The notes: a model not told the origin generated them from the letters alone. Shown: positions 1 through 8,132, counted from the first letter of the stretch. The stretch is DNA of 64,000 bases from Thermodesulfobacterium geofontis OPF15 (GCF_000215975.1 NC_015682.1:186001-250000), one strand, 5' to 3'. A program made the numbers and translations.

Positions 1-2
1 AT

Positions 3-62
3 GGGGAGATTTTGGAACAATTTTACAAGTTTAGTCGTAAATTAGAGGAAGGAAAATCTTAA
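3..62 (+). CDS. C-terminal fragment of a protein entering from the left edge
   Basis: The third plus frame is open from the window edge to a TAA at 60-62 and gives 19 residues rich in Glu, Lys and aromatic residues, typical of a coding tail. The other two plus frames stop within about 45 bases. The gene would converge with the minus-strand gene ending at 67, leaving only 4 bases between the stops. Too little is present to name a function, and a chance open frame is possible. Confidence 0.4.
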   Translation, partial: GEILEQFYKFSRKLEEGKS

Positions 63-66
63 ATTT

Positions 67-1035
67 TTAAGAATAATGTATTAATTTGAGGGTTTCTCTA
101 TCTACTTCATAGGAATTTTCCCTTTCTTTTTTAGCTAACTCTAAAGCTTCTTTGGCTCGGTTTATAAGAAAGGAAACTGATCTTTCCAAGGATATTTCTG
201 GCAAAATTTGGGAAATTCCAATAGAAAGGCTAATCTCTTTATTAACCTCTTCCCACTTTTTAATAATCCTTTCAGCTATTGCAAGGGATTTTCTCCAATT
301 AATGTAGGGAATAATAATTACAAATTTGTCTTCATCATATCTACATACTTTATCAATTTTTTCTCTTGTTGATTTTTGAAGAACCTTAGCAAGTTCCCTT
401 AAAATTTTTTCTCCGCTTTGATGTCCATAATGACGATTATACCATTTAAAATTATCTATGCTTATCATAAAAATTACAAGAGGATATTTTTGTCTTAAAG
501 CTCTATAAGCCTCCTCCATTATAACTTCTTCAAAATATTTTCTATTAAAAACCCCTGTAACCAAATCTTCTCTTTCTATTTTTCTTATTTCCTTAAACAT
601 GAGATATTCTTTAAGAAGCTTAAAGATTTTTGCTTTGAATTCTTCTAAGGAAAAGGGTTTTATTATAAAATCATCTACTCCCCAGGAGAAAAAATCTAAA
701 AAATCTACTTTTAAAAGATAAAGATATTCTAAAATCATAAAATCAAGAATTATTAAAATCTTACTTTCTGGAGCTAACGTTTTTATATTAAAAACAAAGC
801 TGGAAAATCCCTCTTTAAGCTCCTTAGAAAGTATTATTAATATTTGAAATTTTTCTTGTTCAAGGTTCGTAAACATTTCCTCTTTTGAAAATGCTTCTAC
901 CACATCTATATTAAATTGGGTTAAAAATTTATTTAACAAGGCTCTAAAAGCTGGATCATTCTCTACATACATTAGCGCTTGAACTTTTTCCTTAAATCTT
1001 TCTTCTATTTGCTTACATAAATCTAGAAGTTTCAA
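67..1035 (-). CDS. Response-regulator-like protein with degenerate receiver and degenerate GGDEF domain
   Basis: A 322-residue protein with a receiver-like domain (about residues 17-145) followed by a GGDEF-fold domain (about 150-315). The receiver keeps an acidic residue near 27 and the Lys-Pro-Phe of the last strand (126-128), but the strand that should end in the phosphoacceptor Asp reads LIILSKEL, so Asp is missing. The GGDEF signature is RYDEDKF at 232-238 where RYGGDEF is expected, which should abolish diguanylate cyclase activity. It therefore looks like a sensor or effector pseudo-enzyme, possibly binding c-di-GMP or GTP, rather than a c-di-GMP producer. It is transcribed away from the kdsD gene pair, and the 140-base gap between them holds a 13-bp inverted repeat. 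Confidence 0.75.
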   Translation of the reverse strand: MKLLDLCKQIEERFKEKVQALMYVENDPAFRALLNKFLTQFNIDVVEAFSKEEMFTNLEQEKFQILIILSKELKEGFSSFVFNIKTLAPESKILIILDFMILEYLYLLKVDFLDFFSWGVDDFIIKPFSLEEFKAKIFKLLKEYLMFKEIRKIEREDLVTGVFNRKYFEEVIMEEAYRALRQKYPLVIFMISIDNFKWYNRHYGHQSGEKILRELAKVLQKSTREKIDKVCRYDEDKFVIIIPYINWRKSLAIAERIIKKWEEVNKEISLSIGISQILPEISLERSVSFLINRAKEALELAKKERENSYEVDRETLKLIHYS

Positions 1036-1053
1036 TTTTAAAACTCCCTTGTA

Positions 1054-1085
1054 AAATAGTTTTTAAATTAAATTAAAAACTATTT
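1054..1085. promoter_or_regulatory. 13-bp perfect inverted repeat between divergent genes
   Basis: Positions 1054-1066 and 1073-1085 are exact reverse complements separated by 6 bases. The element is AT-rich and lies 19 bases upstream of the minus-strand receiver/GGDEF-like gene and about 90 bases upstream of the plus-strand gene at 1177. Its symmetry and divergent intergenic position suit an operator. A weak hairpin is the alternative. No regulator is identified. Confidence 0.35.
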
Positions 1086-1176
1086 ATTTCAATCTTTCGG
1101 TAAATTTTAGCTATACTTAACTTAAAAAACAAAAATATCTTGATTTTTTAATTTCTTGATTTACACTAAAACCATT

Positions 1177-1551
1177 ATGGAACCTCCAAACAAAGTAGTT
1201 GACTTAAAAGATTGGATAAATGCTTTTTGGAATTTCCAAGAAGAGGATTTACAATATTTACAAAATTTAATCATAAAAAAAACACCTCTTGATCCTGAAG
1301 AAATAATAAATAATTTAAAAGAAAGGATTAAAACCAGAAAGGCTTTTTATCAAATCTATAAACACCTTCCTAAAAAAGATTTATCTCCCAAAGATTTAGA
1401 ATGGGCAGAAAAAAAACTTGCAGAAATTATATATAGAGAAGATTTAATAACTGAACTTACTAACAAAATTTTAGATCTTCTTACTTTCTTTGTTGAATCT
1501 GAAAAAGCTGTTTTTCCAGAACTTCCGTCAAATCCCTTTTTAGTACACTAA
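1177..1551 (+). CDS. Conserved-looking hypothetical protein upstream of kdsD
   Basis: A 124-residue, mostly helical, charged protein with no signal peptide or membrane segment, starting MEPPNKVVDL. The frame is open back to a TTG at 1156, but the ATG at 1177 is preferred as the first strong start. It ends 6 bases before kdsD, so the two are probably co-transcribed. I do not recognise the family. The sequence is rich in Lys, Glu, Leu and Ile with a Trp-containing segment near the N-terminus (DWINAFWNF). A role tied to LPS core synthesis would be a guess from position only. Confidence 0.6.
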   Translation: MEPPNKVVDLKDWINAFWNFQEEDLQYLQNLIIKKTPLDPEEIINNLKERIKTRKAFYQIYKHLPKKDLSPKDLEWAEKKLAEIIYREDLITELTNKILDLLTFFVESEKAVFPELPSNPFLVH

Positions 1552-1557
1552 TTTTCT

Positions 1558-2544
1558 ATGAAAGAAAAAGAAGTCCTTCTTGAAAGAGCTAAAGAAATTC
1601 TTCAAATAGAAAAATTAGGTCTTGAAGAGGTTTCTAAAAATTTAAATGATTCTTTTGTTCAAGCTTTAGAACTTATTTTAAACATTAAGGGAAGAGTAGT
1701 AGTTACAGGAGTAGGGAAAAGCGGAATTATAGGAAGAAAAATTTCAGCTACTCTTTCTTCTACAGGAACACCTTCTTTTTTCCTTCATCCAGTTGAAGCT
1801 CTTCATGGAGACTTAGGAATGGTCACCTCTGAGGATATTTTACTTGCTATCTCCTATTCTGGAAATACTCTCGAGGTTTGTGAACTTGCTTCTATTCTTA
1901 AAAAAAGAAATATCAAAATAATAAGTTTAACTGGAAATCCAGAAAGTAGATTAGCAAAACTTTCTGATATAATTATCAATACCAAAATTCCTAAAGAGGC
2001 TTGTCCTTTTAATCTTGCTCCTACTACAAGTACAACCGCCACTTTAGCTTTGGGGGACGCTTTAGCTATATGTCTTTTTGAATTAAAAGGCTTAGGTTCT
2101 GAAGATTTTAGAAAAAATCATCCAGGAGGCTCCTTAGGGGAAAGATTAAAAGTAAAAGTAAAAGAGATTATGCTTACAGATGAAAAAATACCTGTAGTTT
2201 CTGAAGGTACTCTCTTAGAAGACGCTATAGTAGAAATTGATAAAAAACGATTAGGTTGTGTGCTTATTACCAATTCTTTAGGAATTCTTACAGGAATTAT
2301 TACAGATGGTGATCTAAGGAGGATTTTTTTGAAGTATAAAACTTACAGTAACTTGAAAGTTGAGGAAGTAATGACAAGAAACCCTAAGGTAATCGAAGAA
2401 AATCGTTTAGCTTCAGAAGCTCTTGAAATGATGGAAAAATATCTTATTACGGTTTTACCTGTTATAAATTATGATCAAAAATTAGTAGGAATCTTACATC
2501 TTCATGATATTTTAGGAAAGGGGACATTTAAATTTACTATCTAA
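1558..2544 (+). CDS. kdsD: Arabinose-5-phosphate isomerase (KpsF/KdsD/GutQ family)
   Basis: A 328-residue SIS-domain sugar isomerase with two C-terminal CBS domains. It interconverts ribulose 5-phosphate and arabinose 5-phosphate, the first step towards KDO for lipopolysaccharide. The SIS domain (about residues 35-180) shows TGVGKSGIIGRK, the HPVEALHGDLG segment with its conserved His, and the SYSGNTLEV loop. The CBS pair occupies about 205-328 and ends with a typical LHLHDIL segment. Length matches the family. There is no clear Shine-Dalgarno sequence, which fits translation coupled to the small gene 6 bases upstream. The 3' end overlaps the convergent THEP1-Tmk gene by 33 bases. GutQ-type paralogues have the same architecture, so the physiological sugar is inferred. 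Confidence 0.9.
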   Translation: MKEKEVLLERAKEILQIEKLGLEEVSKNLNDSFVQALELILNIKGRVVVTGVGKSGIIGRKISATLSSTGTPSFFLHPVEALHGDLGMVTSEDILLAISYSGNTLEVCELASILKKRNIKIISLTGNPESRLAKLSDIIINTKIPKEACPFNLAPTTSTTATLALGDALAICLFELKGLGSEDFRKNHPGGSLGERLKVKVKEIMLTDEKIPVVSEGTLLEDAIVEIDKKRLGCVLITNSLGILTGIITDGDLRRIFLKYKTYSNLKVEEVMTRNPKVIEENRLASEALEMMEKYLITVLPVINYDQKLVGILHLHDILGKGTFKFTI

Positions 2545-3690
2545 AAATTTTAAAAGATACTCCAAATTTTCTTCTATAGGCTTTGTAGCATCAATTATTA
2601 GATAATTAAACAACTTTAGACATTTTTTATAAGTCTCCATTACTCTCTCTAAAAATTCCCTTTTTTCAAAAATAGTTAATTTTTTTTCACGATTTCCTAT
2701 TCTTTTAAAAGCAATTTCAAGAGGAAGATCTAAATAAATAACTAAATCAGGAATAGGGGCTATGGTTTCATTTTCTATTAAAAGTTCTTTTAAAGATAAA
2801 CCTTGAGAACTTTGATAGGCAAGAGTAGAAGGATAGTATCTATCAAGAATGATCCATTTTTGAGCTTCTAAGGCAGGGATAATTATATTTTCTACATGCC
2901 ATTTTCTATCCTTTAAAAAGAGAAGTTTTAAATCTTGAGGATTACTTTCTTTTTTAATTTTTTTAATCAAAGCAGATTTAATTTTTTCTCCAAAGGGGCC
3001 AGAAGTAGGCTCACAAGAAAAAATACAATTTATTCCTCTTTTTTTTAAGGTTTCAAATAAAGCTTTAGCAAAAGTGGTCTTTCCAGCTCCATCTATACCT
3101 TCAATTGCAATAAGCTTTCCTTTTCTCAAAAATTCAAATTTAAGTCTATTTTTCAAAAAATCCCTATTTTCCTTCGTAACTTCGCATAAAAAGGCTGGTT
3201 CATAATCTCTTACCTTTTTTAAAAAGGGATCTTCTCCTTTTCCAACCGTAGCTAAAAGATATCTTGAAGAAAATAAAAGTTTTTCTATAAAATTACGAAA
3301 TTTTAAAGATAAAATTTCCATTTTCCCTATTTCATCAATTAAAAAAAAGACATTTTCTTTTCCAAATTCTTTTTCTAAATCTTCTACTACCTTTTCTAAA
3401 TTTTCTATATTTACTATATATTTTCCCACAAAGGGTTTATCTTTTATTTCTTTGGGATCTATTAAATCCTTTCTTATAGCAAGAATGGATTCTGTATCTG
3501 AATTTAAAACCTTTATTTTAAATCCCTTTCTTTCAAAACCTTCTCTTATTTCTGTAGTAATAAAACCTGAAAAATTAAATGAAGATAAATTATTTTTTAA
3601 AAATTCAAATAAATATTTTACTAAGGTAGTTTTACCAACCCCTGGAGCACCAAAAATAAAAAATTTTTTTCTGGGAGAATTAAGAAACAT
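2512..3690 (-). CDS. tmk: THEP1-type NTPase fused to thymidylate kinase
   Basis: A 392-residue two-enzyme protein. Residues 1-180 match THEP1-family nucleoside triphosphatases: Walker A GAPGVGKT at 14-21 and a Walker B-like FFLIDEIGKME near 115-125. Residues 190-392 are thymidylate kinase: IEGIDGAGKTT (P-loop 198-205), CEPTSGPFGEKI, the DRYYPSTLAYQ nucleoside-binding motif at 283-293, and a basic lid segment near 330-345. Tmk phosphorylates dTMP to dTDP and is essential for DNA synthesis. Both halves are normally separate proteins. The frame runs through the junction with no stop, so the fusion is visible directly. It starts at ATG 3690, sharing one base with the stop region of the Smr gene upstream, and overlaps kdsD convergently. 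Confidence 0.88.
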   Translation of the reverse strand: MFLNSPRKKFFIFGAPGVGKTTLVKYLFEFLKNNLSSFNFSGFITTEIREGFERKGFKIKVLNSDTESILAIRKDLIDPKEIKDKPFVGKYIVNIENLEKVVEDLEKEFGKENVFFLIDEIGKMEILSLKFRNFIEKLLFSSRYLLATVGKGEDPFLKKVRDYEPAFLCEVTKENRDFLKNRLKFEFLRKGKLIAIEGIDGAGKTTFAKALFETLKKRGINCIFSCEPTSGPFGEKIKSALIKKIKKESNPQDLKLLFLKDRKWHVENIIIPALEAQKWIILDRYYPSTLAYQSSQGLSLKELLIENETIAPIPDLVIYLDLPLEIAFKRIGNREKKLTIFEKREFLERVMETYKKCLKLFNYLIIDATKPIEENLEYLLKFLDSKFKCPLS

Positions 3691-4295
3691 TATTTTTTGA
3701 TAGGTTTAGACGATAAAAGAACGTAAGTTGCTCCCCAACCACCATCGCAAGGTCTTGCTGAACAGTAGGCTAATACATATTTTCTAAATGGTCCTTTTTC
3801 TAACCACTCTTTTACTTTATTTTTAAGAACCGGCTCTCTTTTAGAAGAAAGTCCTCTTCCATGAATAATCAAAACGCATCTATCTCCATTTAATATTGCA
3901 GATTTCATAAACTCTTCAAAAGCTTCTTTTGCTTTTTCTATGACCATGCCTCTCAAATTGAGAGTTCTTTTAATCGAAAATCTTCCTTCTCTTAAAGCTT
4001 TAACTATTCTTTTGCTTACTATTGATTTTTTACCTTCTATATATTCAGAGGTTAACCAGATTTTAATTTCTATTTTTTCTGGAGGCCATTCTTTTTTGAG
4101 ATCCCAGAAGGCTTTTTTAGGTGAAAATTTCCAATAAAAATTTTTTTCCTTAAGAGGTTTGGAAGTATAAACTATTTCAGACCAATCTTTTTCTTCAACT
4201 TTAAAAGGTTTTTCTGAAGGATAATTTTTTTCTGATTTTGAAATATTTAGGGGAGTACCAAGGTACTCCCCTAATTTCAAAAAGGGTTTTTGCAT
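3690..4295 (-). CDS. Smr-domain protein
   Basis: A 201-residue protein whose C-terminal ~90 residues form an Smr (small MutS-related) domain: LNLRGMVIEKA, LIIHGRGLSSKREPVLK and GGWGATYVLL. The N-terminal half is a basic, low-complexity linker. Smr domains are nucleases that nick DNA or cleave RNA in ribosome rescue. The usual LDLHG motif reads LNLRG here, so the Asp and His of the LDxH motif are both missing and catalytic activity is doubtful, although the HGRG motif is intact. It begins 2 bases after the lipoprotein stop and runs into THEP1-tmk, so the three genes likely form one transcript. A strong hairpin lies within codons 8-16. The start could instead be internal, beyond the hairpin. 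Confidence 0.8.
   Translation of the reverse strand: MQKPFLKLGEYLGTPLNISKSEKNYPSEKPFKVEEKDWSEIVYTSKPLKEKNFYWKFSPKKAFWDLKKEWPPEKIEIKIWLTSEYIEGKKSIVSKRIVKALREGRFSIKRTLNLRGMVIEKAKEAFEEFMKSAILNGDRCVLIIHGRGLSSKREPVLKNKVKEWLEKGPFRKYVLAYCSARPCDGGWGATYVLLSSKPIKK
4247..4274. other. 13-bp perfect hairpin at the start of the smr gene
   Basis: Positions 4247-4259 and 4262-4274 are exact reverse complements separated by two bases, and the core is GC-rich (gggagtacc/ggtactccc). The hairpin sits in the first ~16 codons of the Smr gene and just downstream of the lipoprotein gene on the same strand. No uninterrupted T run follows on either strand, so it is not a standard intrinsic terminator. It could stabilise the 3' end of the lipoprotein mRNA or damp expression of the downstream genes. 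Confidence 0.6.
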
Positions 4296-4297
4296 CT

Positions 4298-4666
4298 TTA
4301 TTTTTTCAATCCCTTTTCAAAAATTCTTTCACATTTCTGAGCTGCAGTTTCTGCCTTTTGAGCAGCTTCTTCTGCTTTATTAGCTGCTTCAATTGCTTTT
4401 TGAGAGGCAGCTATAGCCTTTTGAGAGGCTTCATTTGCGTTAGCTACATCAACTTTAAGTTGATTTATTTGAGTTTTTAAAGCTTCAACCTCTGCTTTTA
4501 AACCAGCAAGTTCATTTTTTACTTCTGTTACGCATTCAGGACATTCTGAAGCTTGAGCTACCTTTGGAGCTTCAGTTGCTTCTGGAGCTTTAACAGGGCA
4601 AGTACATCCAAAAGCTAATAGCCCAATCAAACCTAATCCAGCTAATTTTAACTTGATATCTCCCAT
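4298..4666 (-). CDS. Small outer-membrane-type lipoprotein with alanine-zipper coiled coil
   Basis: A 122-residue lipoprotein. The signal peptide has a Lys-containing N-terminus and a LAGLGLIGLLAFGC lipobox with the acylated Cys at residue 21. A Pro/Ala/Glu-rich spacer follows, then a long Ala-rich coiled coil from about residue 50 with repeated AIAASQKAIEAANKAEEAA-like heptads. It ends in KGLKK. Architecture resembles Lpp-type lipoproteins, which are trimeric coiled coils attached to peptidoglycan through a terminal Lys, but this one is about twice as long as Lpp and carries four further Cys residues. The start is fixed by a strong AAAAGGAGGT site 4 bases upstream, suggesting high expression. 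It lies first in the lipoprotein-smr-THEP1/tmk run. Confidence 0.82.
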   Translation of the reverse strand: MGDIKLKLAGLGLIGLLAFGCTCPVKAPEATEAPKVAQASECPECVTEVKNELAGLKAEVEALKTQINQLKVDVANANEASQKAIAASQKAIEAANKAEEAAQKAETAAQKCERIFEKGLKK

Positions 4667-4670
4667 GGCT

Positions 4671-4680
4671 ACCTCCTTTT
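4671..4680 (-). promoter_or_regulatory. Strong Shine-Dalgarno site of the lipoprotein gene
   Basis: On the minus strand AAAAGGAGGT lies 4 bases before the ATG at 4666 and matches the anti-Shine-Dalgarno end of the 16S gene in this window (near 49682). Many neighbouring genes have no such site, so this one marks a well-translated gene and fixes its start. Confidence 0.8.
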
Positions 4681-4738
4681 ATTATTTTAATTAAAATTAT
4701 TTTTAGTAATTTTTAACTTTTTGTCAATTTGAAATTTT

Positions 4739-6169
4739 TTATCCTTTTATACATCCCATAGGAATAAGTTTAGCAACTTTTTTAGTTAAACCAGCTTTAC
4801 AAGTAGCATTAATAACTTCATTAACATCTTTATAAGCTTCTGGAGCTTCCTCTGCAAGTCCCTTTTTTGATTTTCCGATAACAATAATTCCTTTTTTTCT
4901 AAGTTTTTCTATTATATCATCTGCTCTAAAAGATTTTATAGCCTGATGTCTACTCATAGTTCTTCCTGCTCCATGGCAAGCAGAACCAAAAGCCTTTTCC
5001 TCTCCTTCAGAGGTTCCAACTAAAATATAAGATGCTGTTCCCATAGAACCGCCTATTATAATCGGTTGTCCTACTTCTCTATAAGCTTTAGGTAACTCCT
5101 CTCTTCCAGGTCCCCAAGCTCTTGTTGCTCCTTTTCTATGAACATAGAGTTTAAGTCTTTTACCATTTACTTCATGATACTCTACTTTACAGGTATTATG
5201 GCTTACATCATAAAGTACTTTTAAATGAATCCCGGGAAAAAATTTTCTAACAACCTCTCTAACTAAATGAGTTATTACTTGACGATTAGCAAGAGCACAA
5301 TTTACTCCACATACCATAGCTTTAAAATATTGTTCTCCTTCTGGTGAATTTATAGGTGCACAGACTAATTCTTTTTCTTTTATAGGTATTCCATATTTTC
5401 TTGCTGCTTTTGCTAAAATTGGTAAATAATCGGTTGCTATTTGATGCCCAAGAGCTCTTGATCCACAATGGAAAGTAATAACTACCTGGTCTTTGAATAA
5501 TCCAAAAGCAGAAGCAGTTTTTTCATCATAAATTTCTGCTACATATTGGATCTCAAGATAATGATTCCCTGAACCGAGGGTACCTATTTGTCTATGTTGT
5601 CTTTTTTTAGCTTCCATAGAAACGTAAGAAGGATCAGCACCAGGCATACATCCTTTTTCTTCAATATATTCAAGGTCTTCAAGCTCTCCATATCCTTTCT
5701 CAACAGCCCATTTAGCTCCCCCTACTAAAACCTCATCTAATTGAGAAGGAGATAGTTTTATTTCTCCTTCAGAACCAACACCAGAAGGAACTGTTTCAAA
5801 AAGTTCTCTAACAAGTTTTTCTAAATAAGGTTCTACTTCTTTTTTAGTTAATGGACTTAGAAGAGTTCTTACTCCACAAGAAATATCGTATCCTACACCA
5901 CCAACTGAGATAATTCCTCCTGCATCTGGATCAAAGGCAGCTACCCCTCCTATAGGAAATCCATAACCCCAATGAGCATCAGGCATAGCAATAGAGGCTT
6001 TTACAATACCAGGTAAACTTGCCACATTGCAAACTTGTTCATAAACCTTTTCATCCATCTCTTCAATGAGTTTTTCATCAGCAAAAATCTTTCCGGGAAC
6101 TTTCATATCCCCATAAGGAGGAATTTCCCATTCATAATCAGAAATCTTTTTTAGCTTTTTTAGCTCCAT
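4739..6169 (-). CDS. rtcB: RNA-splicing ligase RtcB
   Basis: A 476-residue RtcB, the GTP- and Mn-dependent ligase that joins RNA 2',3'-cyclic phosphate or 3'-phosphate ends to 5'-OH ends. Visible family motifs are SIAMPDAHWGYGFPIGG, VGGVGYDISCGVR, GTLGSGNHYLEIQ, HCGSRALGHQ, DVSHNTCKVE and VHRKGATRAWGPG, the last holding the His that is guanylylated in characterised members. IIGGSMGTASYILVG follows. Length is normal and no motif is missing. It is a single gene with its own upstream gap; no archease gene, the usual activating partner, is adjacent. Its natural substrate (tRNA halves or damaged RNA) cannot be told from the sequence. Confidence 0.95.
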   Translation of the reverse strand: MELKKLKKISDYEWEIPPYGDMKVPGKIFADEKLIEEMDEKVYEQVCNVASLPGIVKASIAMPDAHWGYGFPIGGVAAFDPDAGGIISVGGVGYDISCGVRTLLSPLTKKEVEPYLEKLVRELFETVPSGVGSEGEIKLSPSQLDEVLVGGAKWAVEKGYGELEDLEYIEEKGCMPGADPSYVSMEAKKRQHRQIGTLGSGNHYLEIQYVAEIYDEKTASAFGLFKDQVVITFHCGSRALGHQIATDYLPILAKAARKYGIPIKEKELVCAPINSPEGEQYFKAMVCGVNCALANRQVITHLVREVVRKFFPGIHLKVLYDVSHNTCKVEYHEVNGKRLKLYVHRKGATRAWGPGREELPKAYREVGQPIIIGGSMGTASYILVGTSEGEEKAFGSACHGAGRTMSRHQAIKSFRADDIIEKLRKKGIIVIGKSKKGLAEEAPEAYKDVNEVINATCKAGLTKKVAKLIPMGCIKG

Positions 6170-6282
6170 ATCTTTTCCCTCACCCTAAAAAATTTTTAAA
6201 CTCTTAATTATTATAAAATATTATTTAATTTTTCAAAAATCAAGGACTTTTTAATTTTTTGAATTATGGTATAACTTATAAC

Positions 6283-6810
6283 ATGTTTAAAGGAACTACG
6301 GTAATTGCTGTAAAAAGAGATGGAAAAGTTGCAATGGCAGGAGATGGACAAGTTACCTTGGGAAATACTATAATAAAACATAAAGCTAAGAAAATAAGAA
6401 AACTCTATAAGGGAAAGGTATTAGCTGGTTTTGCTGGTGCAACAGCTGATGCCCTTACTCTTTTTGAAAGATTAGAAAAAAAGCTTGAAGCCTATAGTGG
6501 ACAACTTTTGAGAGCTGCTGTAGAACTTGCCAAAGATTGGAGAACTGATAAGGCTTTGAGAAGATTGGAAGCTTTCCTTATTGCATGTGATAGTGAACAT
6601 ATGCTTATTATTTCAGGTGCAGGAGATGTGGTGGAACCTGATGAAGATGTAGTTGCTATAGGATCTGGTGGACCAATGGCTCTTGCAGCTGCTAAAGCTT
6701 TATTAAGACATACAAATTTTTCTGCTAAAGAAATTGCTGAAATTTCAATAAAAATCGCAGGTGAAATCTGTATATATACTAATTCTGAGATCATAGTTGA
6801 GGAGTTATGA
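6283..6810 (+). CDS. hslV: ATP-dependent protease HslV (ClpQ) peptidase subunit
   Basis: A 175-residue proteasome-like peptidase that forms the proteolytic core of HslUV. The N-terminus [14 protein letters not shown] places the catalytic Thr directly after a short propeptide (Gly4-Thr5), as in family members where processing exposes Thr. [10 protein letters not shown] and [17 protein letters not shown] are typical. The frame is open back to a TTG at 6259, but the ATG at 6283 gives the family-like N-terminus and is chosen here. No Shine-Dalgarno sequence precedes it; TATAAC hexamers at 6270-6275 and 6277-6282 suggest a leaderless or very short-leader mRNA. Its TGA overlaps the hslU start (ATGA), so the two subunits are translationally coupled. 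Confidence 0.93.
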   Translation: MFKGTTVIAVKRDGKVAMAGDGQVTLGNTIIKHKAKKIRKLYKGKVLAGFAGATADALTLFERLEKKLEAYSGQLLRAAVELAKDWRTDKALRRLEAFLIACDSEHMLIISGAGDVVEPDEDVVAIGSGGPMALAAAKALLRHTNFSAKEIAEISIKIAGEICIYTNSEIIVEEL

Positions 6811-8132
6811 ACTATAAAGAACTTACACCAAGAGAAATAGTAGAAGAGTTAAATCGTTATATAATAGGGCAAGAAAAAGCTAAAAAGGCTGTTGCTATCG
6901 CAATGAGAAATCGTTGGAGAAGGCAGCAAATTAAAGGTCCTTTAAAAGAGGAAATTTATCCTAAAAATATTCTTATGATTGGTCCAACAGGAGTTGGAAA
7001 AACTGAGATTGCAAGAAGGCTTGCCAAGCTTTCAAATTCACCCTTTTTAAAAGTTGAAGCAACTAAATTCACTGAAGTAGGATATGTGGGAAGAGATGTA
7101 GAATCTATGATAAGAGATTTAACTCATATTGCAGTACAAATGGTAAAAGCTGAGGAAGAAAAAAAAGTTTTTGAAAAGGCAAGAAAAAATGCTGAAGAAC
7201 GTTTAGTAGAACTTCTTATTCCTACTTCTTCCTCTAAAGTGGAGTATGATCCCTTAACTAAAGAAAAATTTTTAAAAATGCTAAGAGATGGTGTCTTAGA
7301 TGAAAGATATGTAGAAATTGAAATTGAACCTATCCAAAAAACACCTGCTATAGAAATTTTTGCAGCATCAGGTTTAGAAGAAATTGAAATGCAGTTAAGG
7401 GATATGCTTTCTACTTTTCTTCCTTTTAGAACCAAAAAAAGAAAAGTCAAAGTAAAAGAAGCTTTAGAAATTTTAACTAAAGAAGAGGCTAATAAATTAA
7501 TAGATATGGATAAAGTAATAAGAGAAGCTATCTATAGAACCGAAACAAGTGGTATCATTTTTATTGATGAAATAGACAAAATTGCAAGTAGAGGAGAAAC
7601 TCACGGTCCTGATGTATCAAGAGAAGGAGTTCAAAGGGATCTTTTACCTATTGTTGAGGGAACAACTGTAAATACACGCTACGGAATGGTTAGAACCGAT
7701 TATATTTTATTTATAGGAAGTGGGGCATTCCATATGTCCAAACCATCTGATCTTATTCCTGAACTTCAAGGAAGGTTTCCTATAAGGGTTGAGCTTGACC
7801 CCTTAACCAAGGATGATTTTGTAAGAATATTAACTGAACCGGAAAATGCTATTATAAAACAATATCAAGCGCTTTTAGAAACAGAAGGAGTAGAATTAGA
7901 ATTTACTAAGGAAGCTATAGAAGAAATGGCAAGAATTGCTTATGAAATAAATGAAAAAATGGAAAATATTGGTGCAAGAAGACTTTATACGGTAGTAGAA
8001 AAAGTATTAGAAGATATATCTTTTTCTGCACCAGATATTGCCCCAACAAAAGTAGTTATTACTCCTGAATATGTAAGAGAAAAATTAGAGAATATTGTTT
8101 CAGATGTAGAATTGATTAAATTTATTCTTTAA
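6807..8132 (+). CDS. hslU: HslU (ClpY) ATPase subunit
   Basis: A 441-residue AAA+ unfoldase that feeds substrates to HslV. Walker A is GPTGVGKTE (about residues 58-66), followed by [13 protein letters not shown] (the pore-loop GYVG), Walker [12 protein letters not shown] and the C-terminal DVELIKFIL tail that inserts into HslV in characterised complexes. The intermediate domain (about 110-230) is present. The start overlaps the hslV stop by four bases. The 3' end overlaps the convergent rimO gene by four bases. Length and motifs are normal. Confidence 0.96.
   Translation: MNYKELTPREIVEELNRYIIGQEKAKKAVAIAMRNRWRRQQIKGPLKEEIYPKNILMIGPTGVGKTEIARRLAKLSNSPFLKVEATKFTEVGYVGRDVESMIRDLTHIAVQMVKAEEEKKVFEKARKNAEERLVELLIPTSSSKVEYDPLTKEKFLKMLRDGVLDERYVEIEIEPIQKTPAIEIFAASGLEEIEMQLRDMLSTFLPFRTKKRKVKVKEALEILTKEEANKLIDMDKVIREAIYRTETSGIIFIDEIDKIASRGETHGPDVSREGVQRDLLPIVEGTTVNTRYGMVRTDYILFIGSGAFHMSKPSDLIPELQGRFPIRVELDPLTKDDFVRILTEPENAIIKQYQALLETEGVELEFTKEAIEEMARIAYEINEKMENIGARRLYTVVEKVLEDISFSAPDIAPTKVVITPEYVREKLENIVSDVELIKFIL

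Noticed and set aside
4247-4274. Hairpin in smr as an intrinsic terminator
   Set aside because: No uninterrupted T run follows on either strand and the smr frame continues through it.
6259-6282. TTG start of hslV at 6259
   Set aside because: It adds eight residues before the propeptide and catalytic Thr; ATG 6283 gives a family-like N-terminus.
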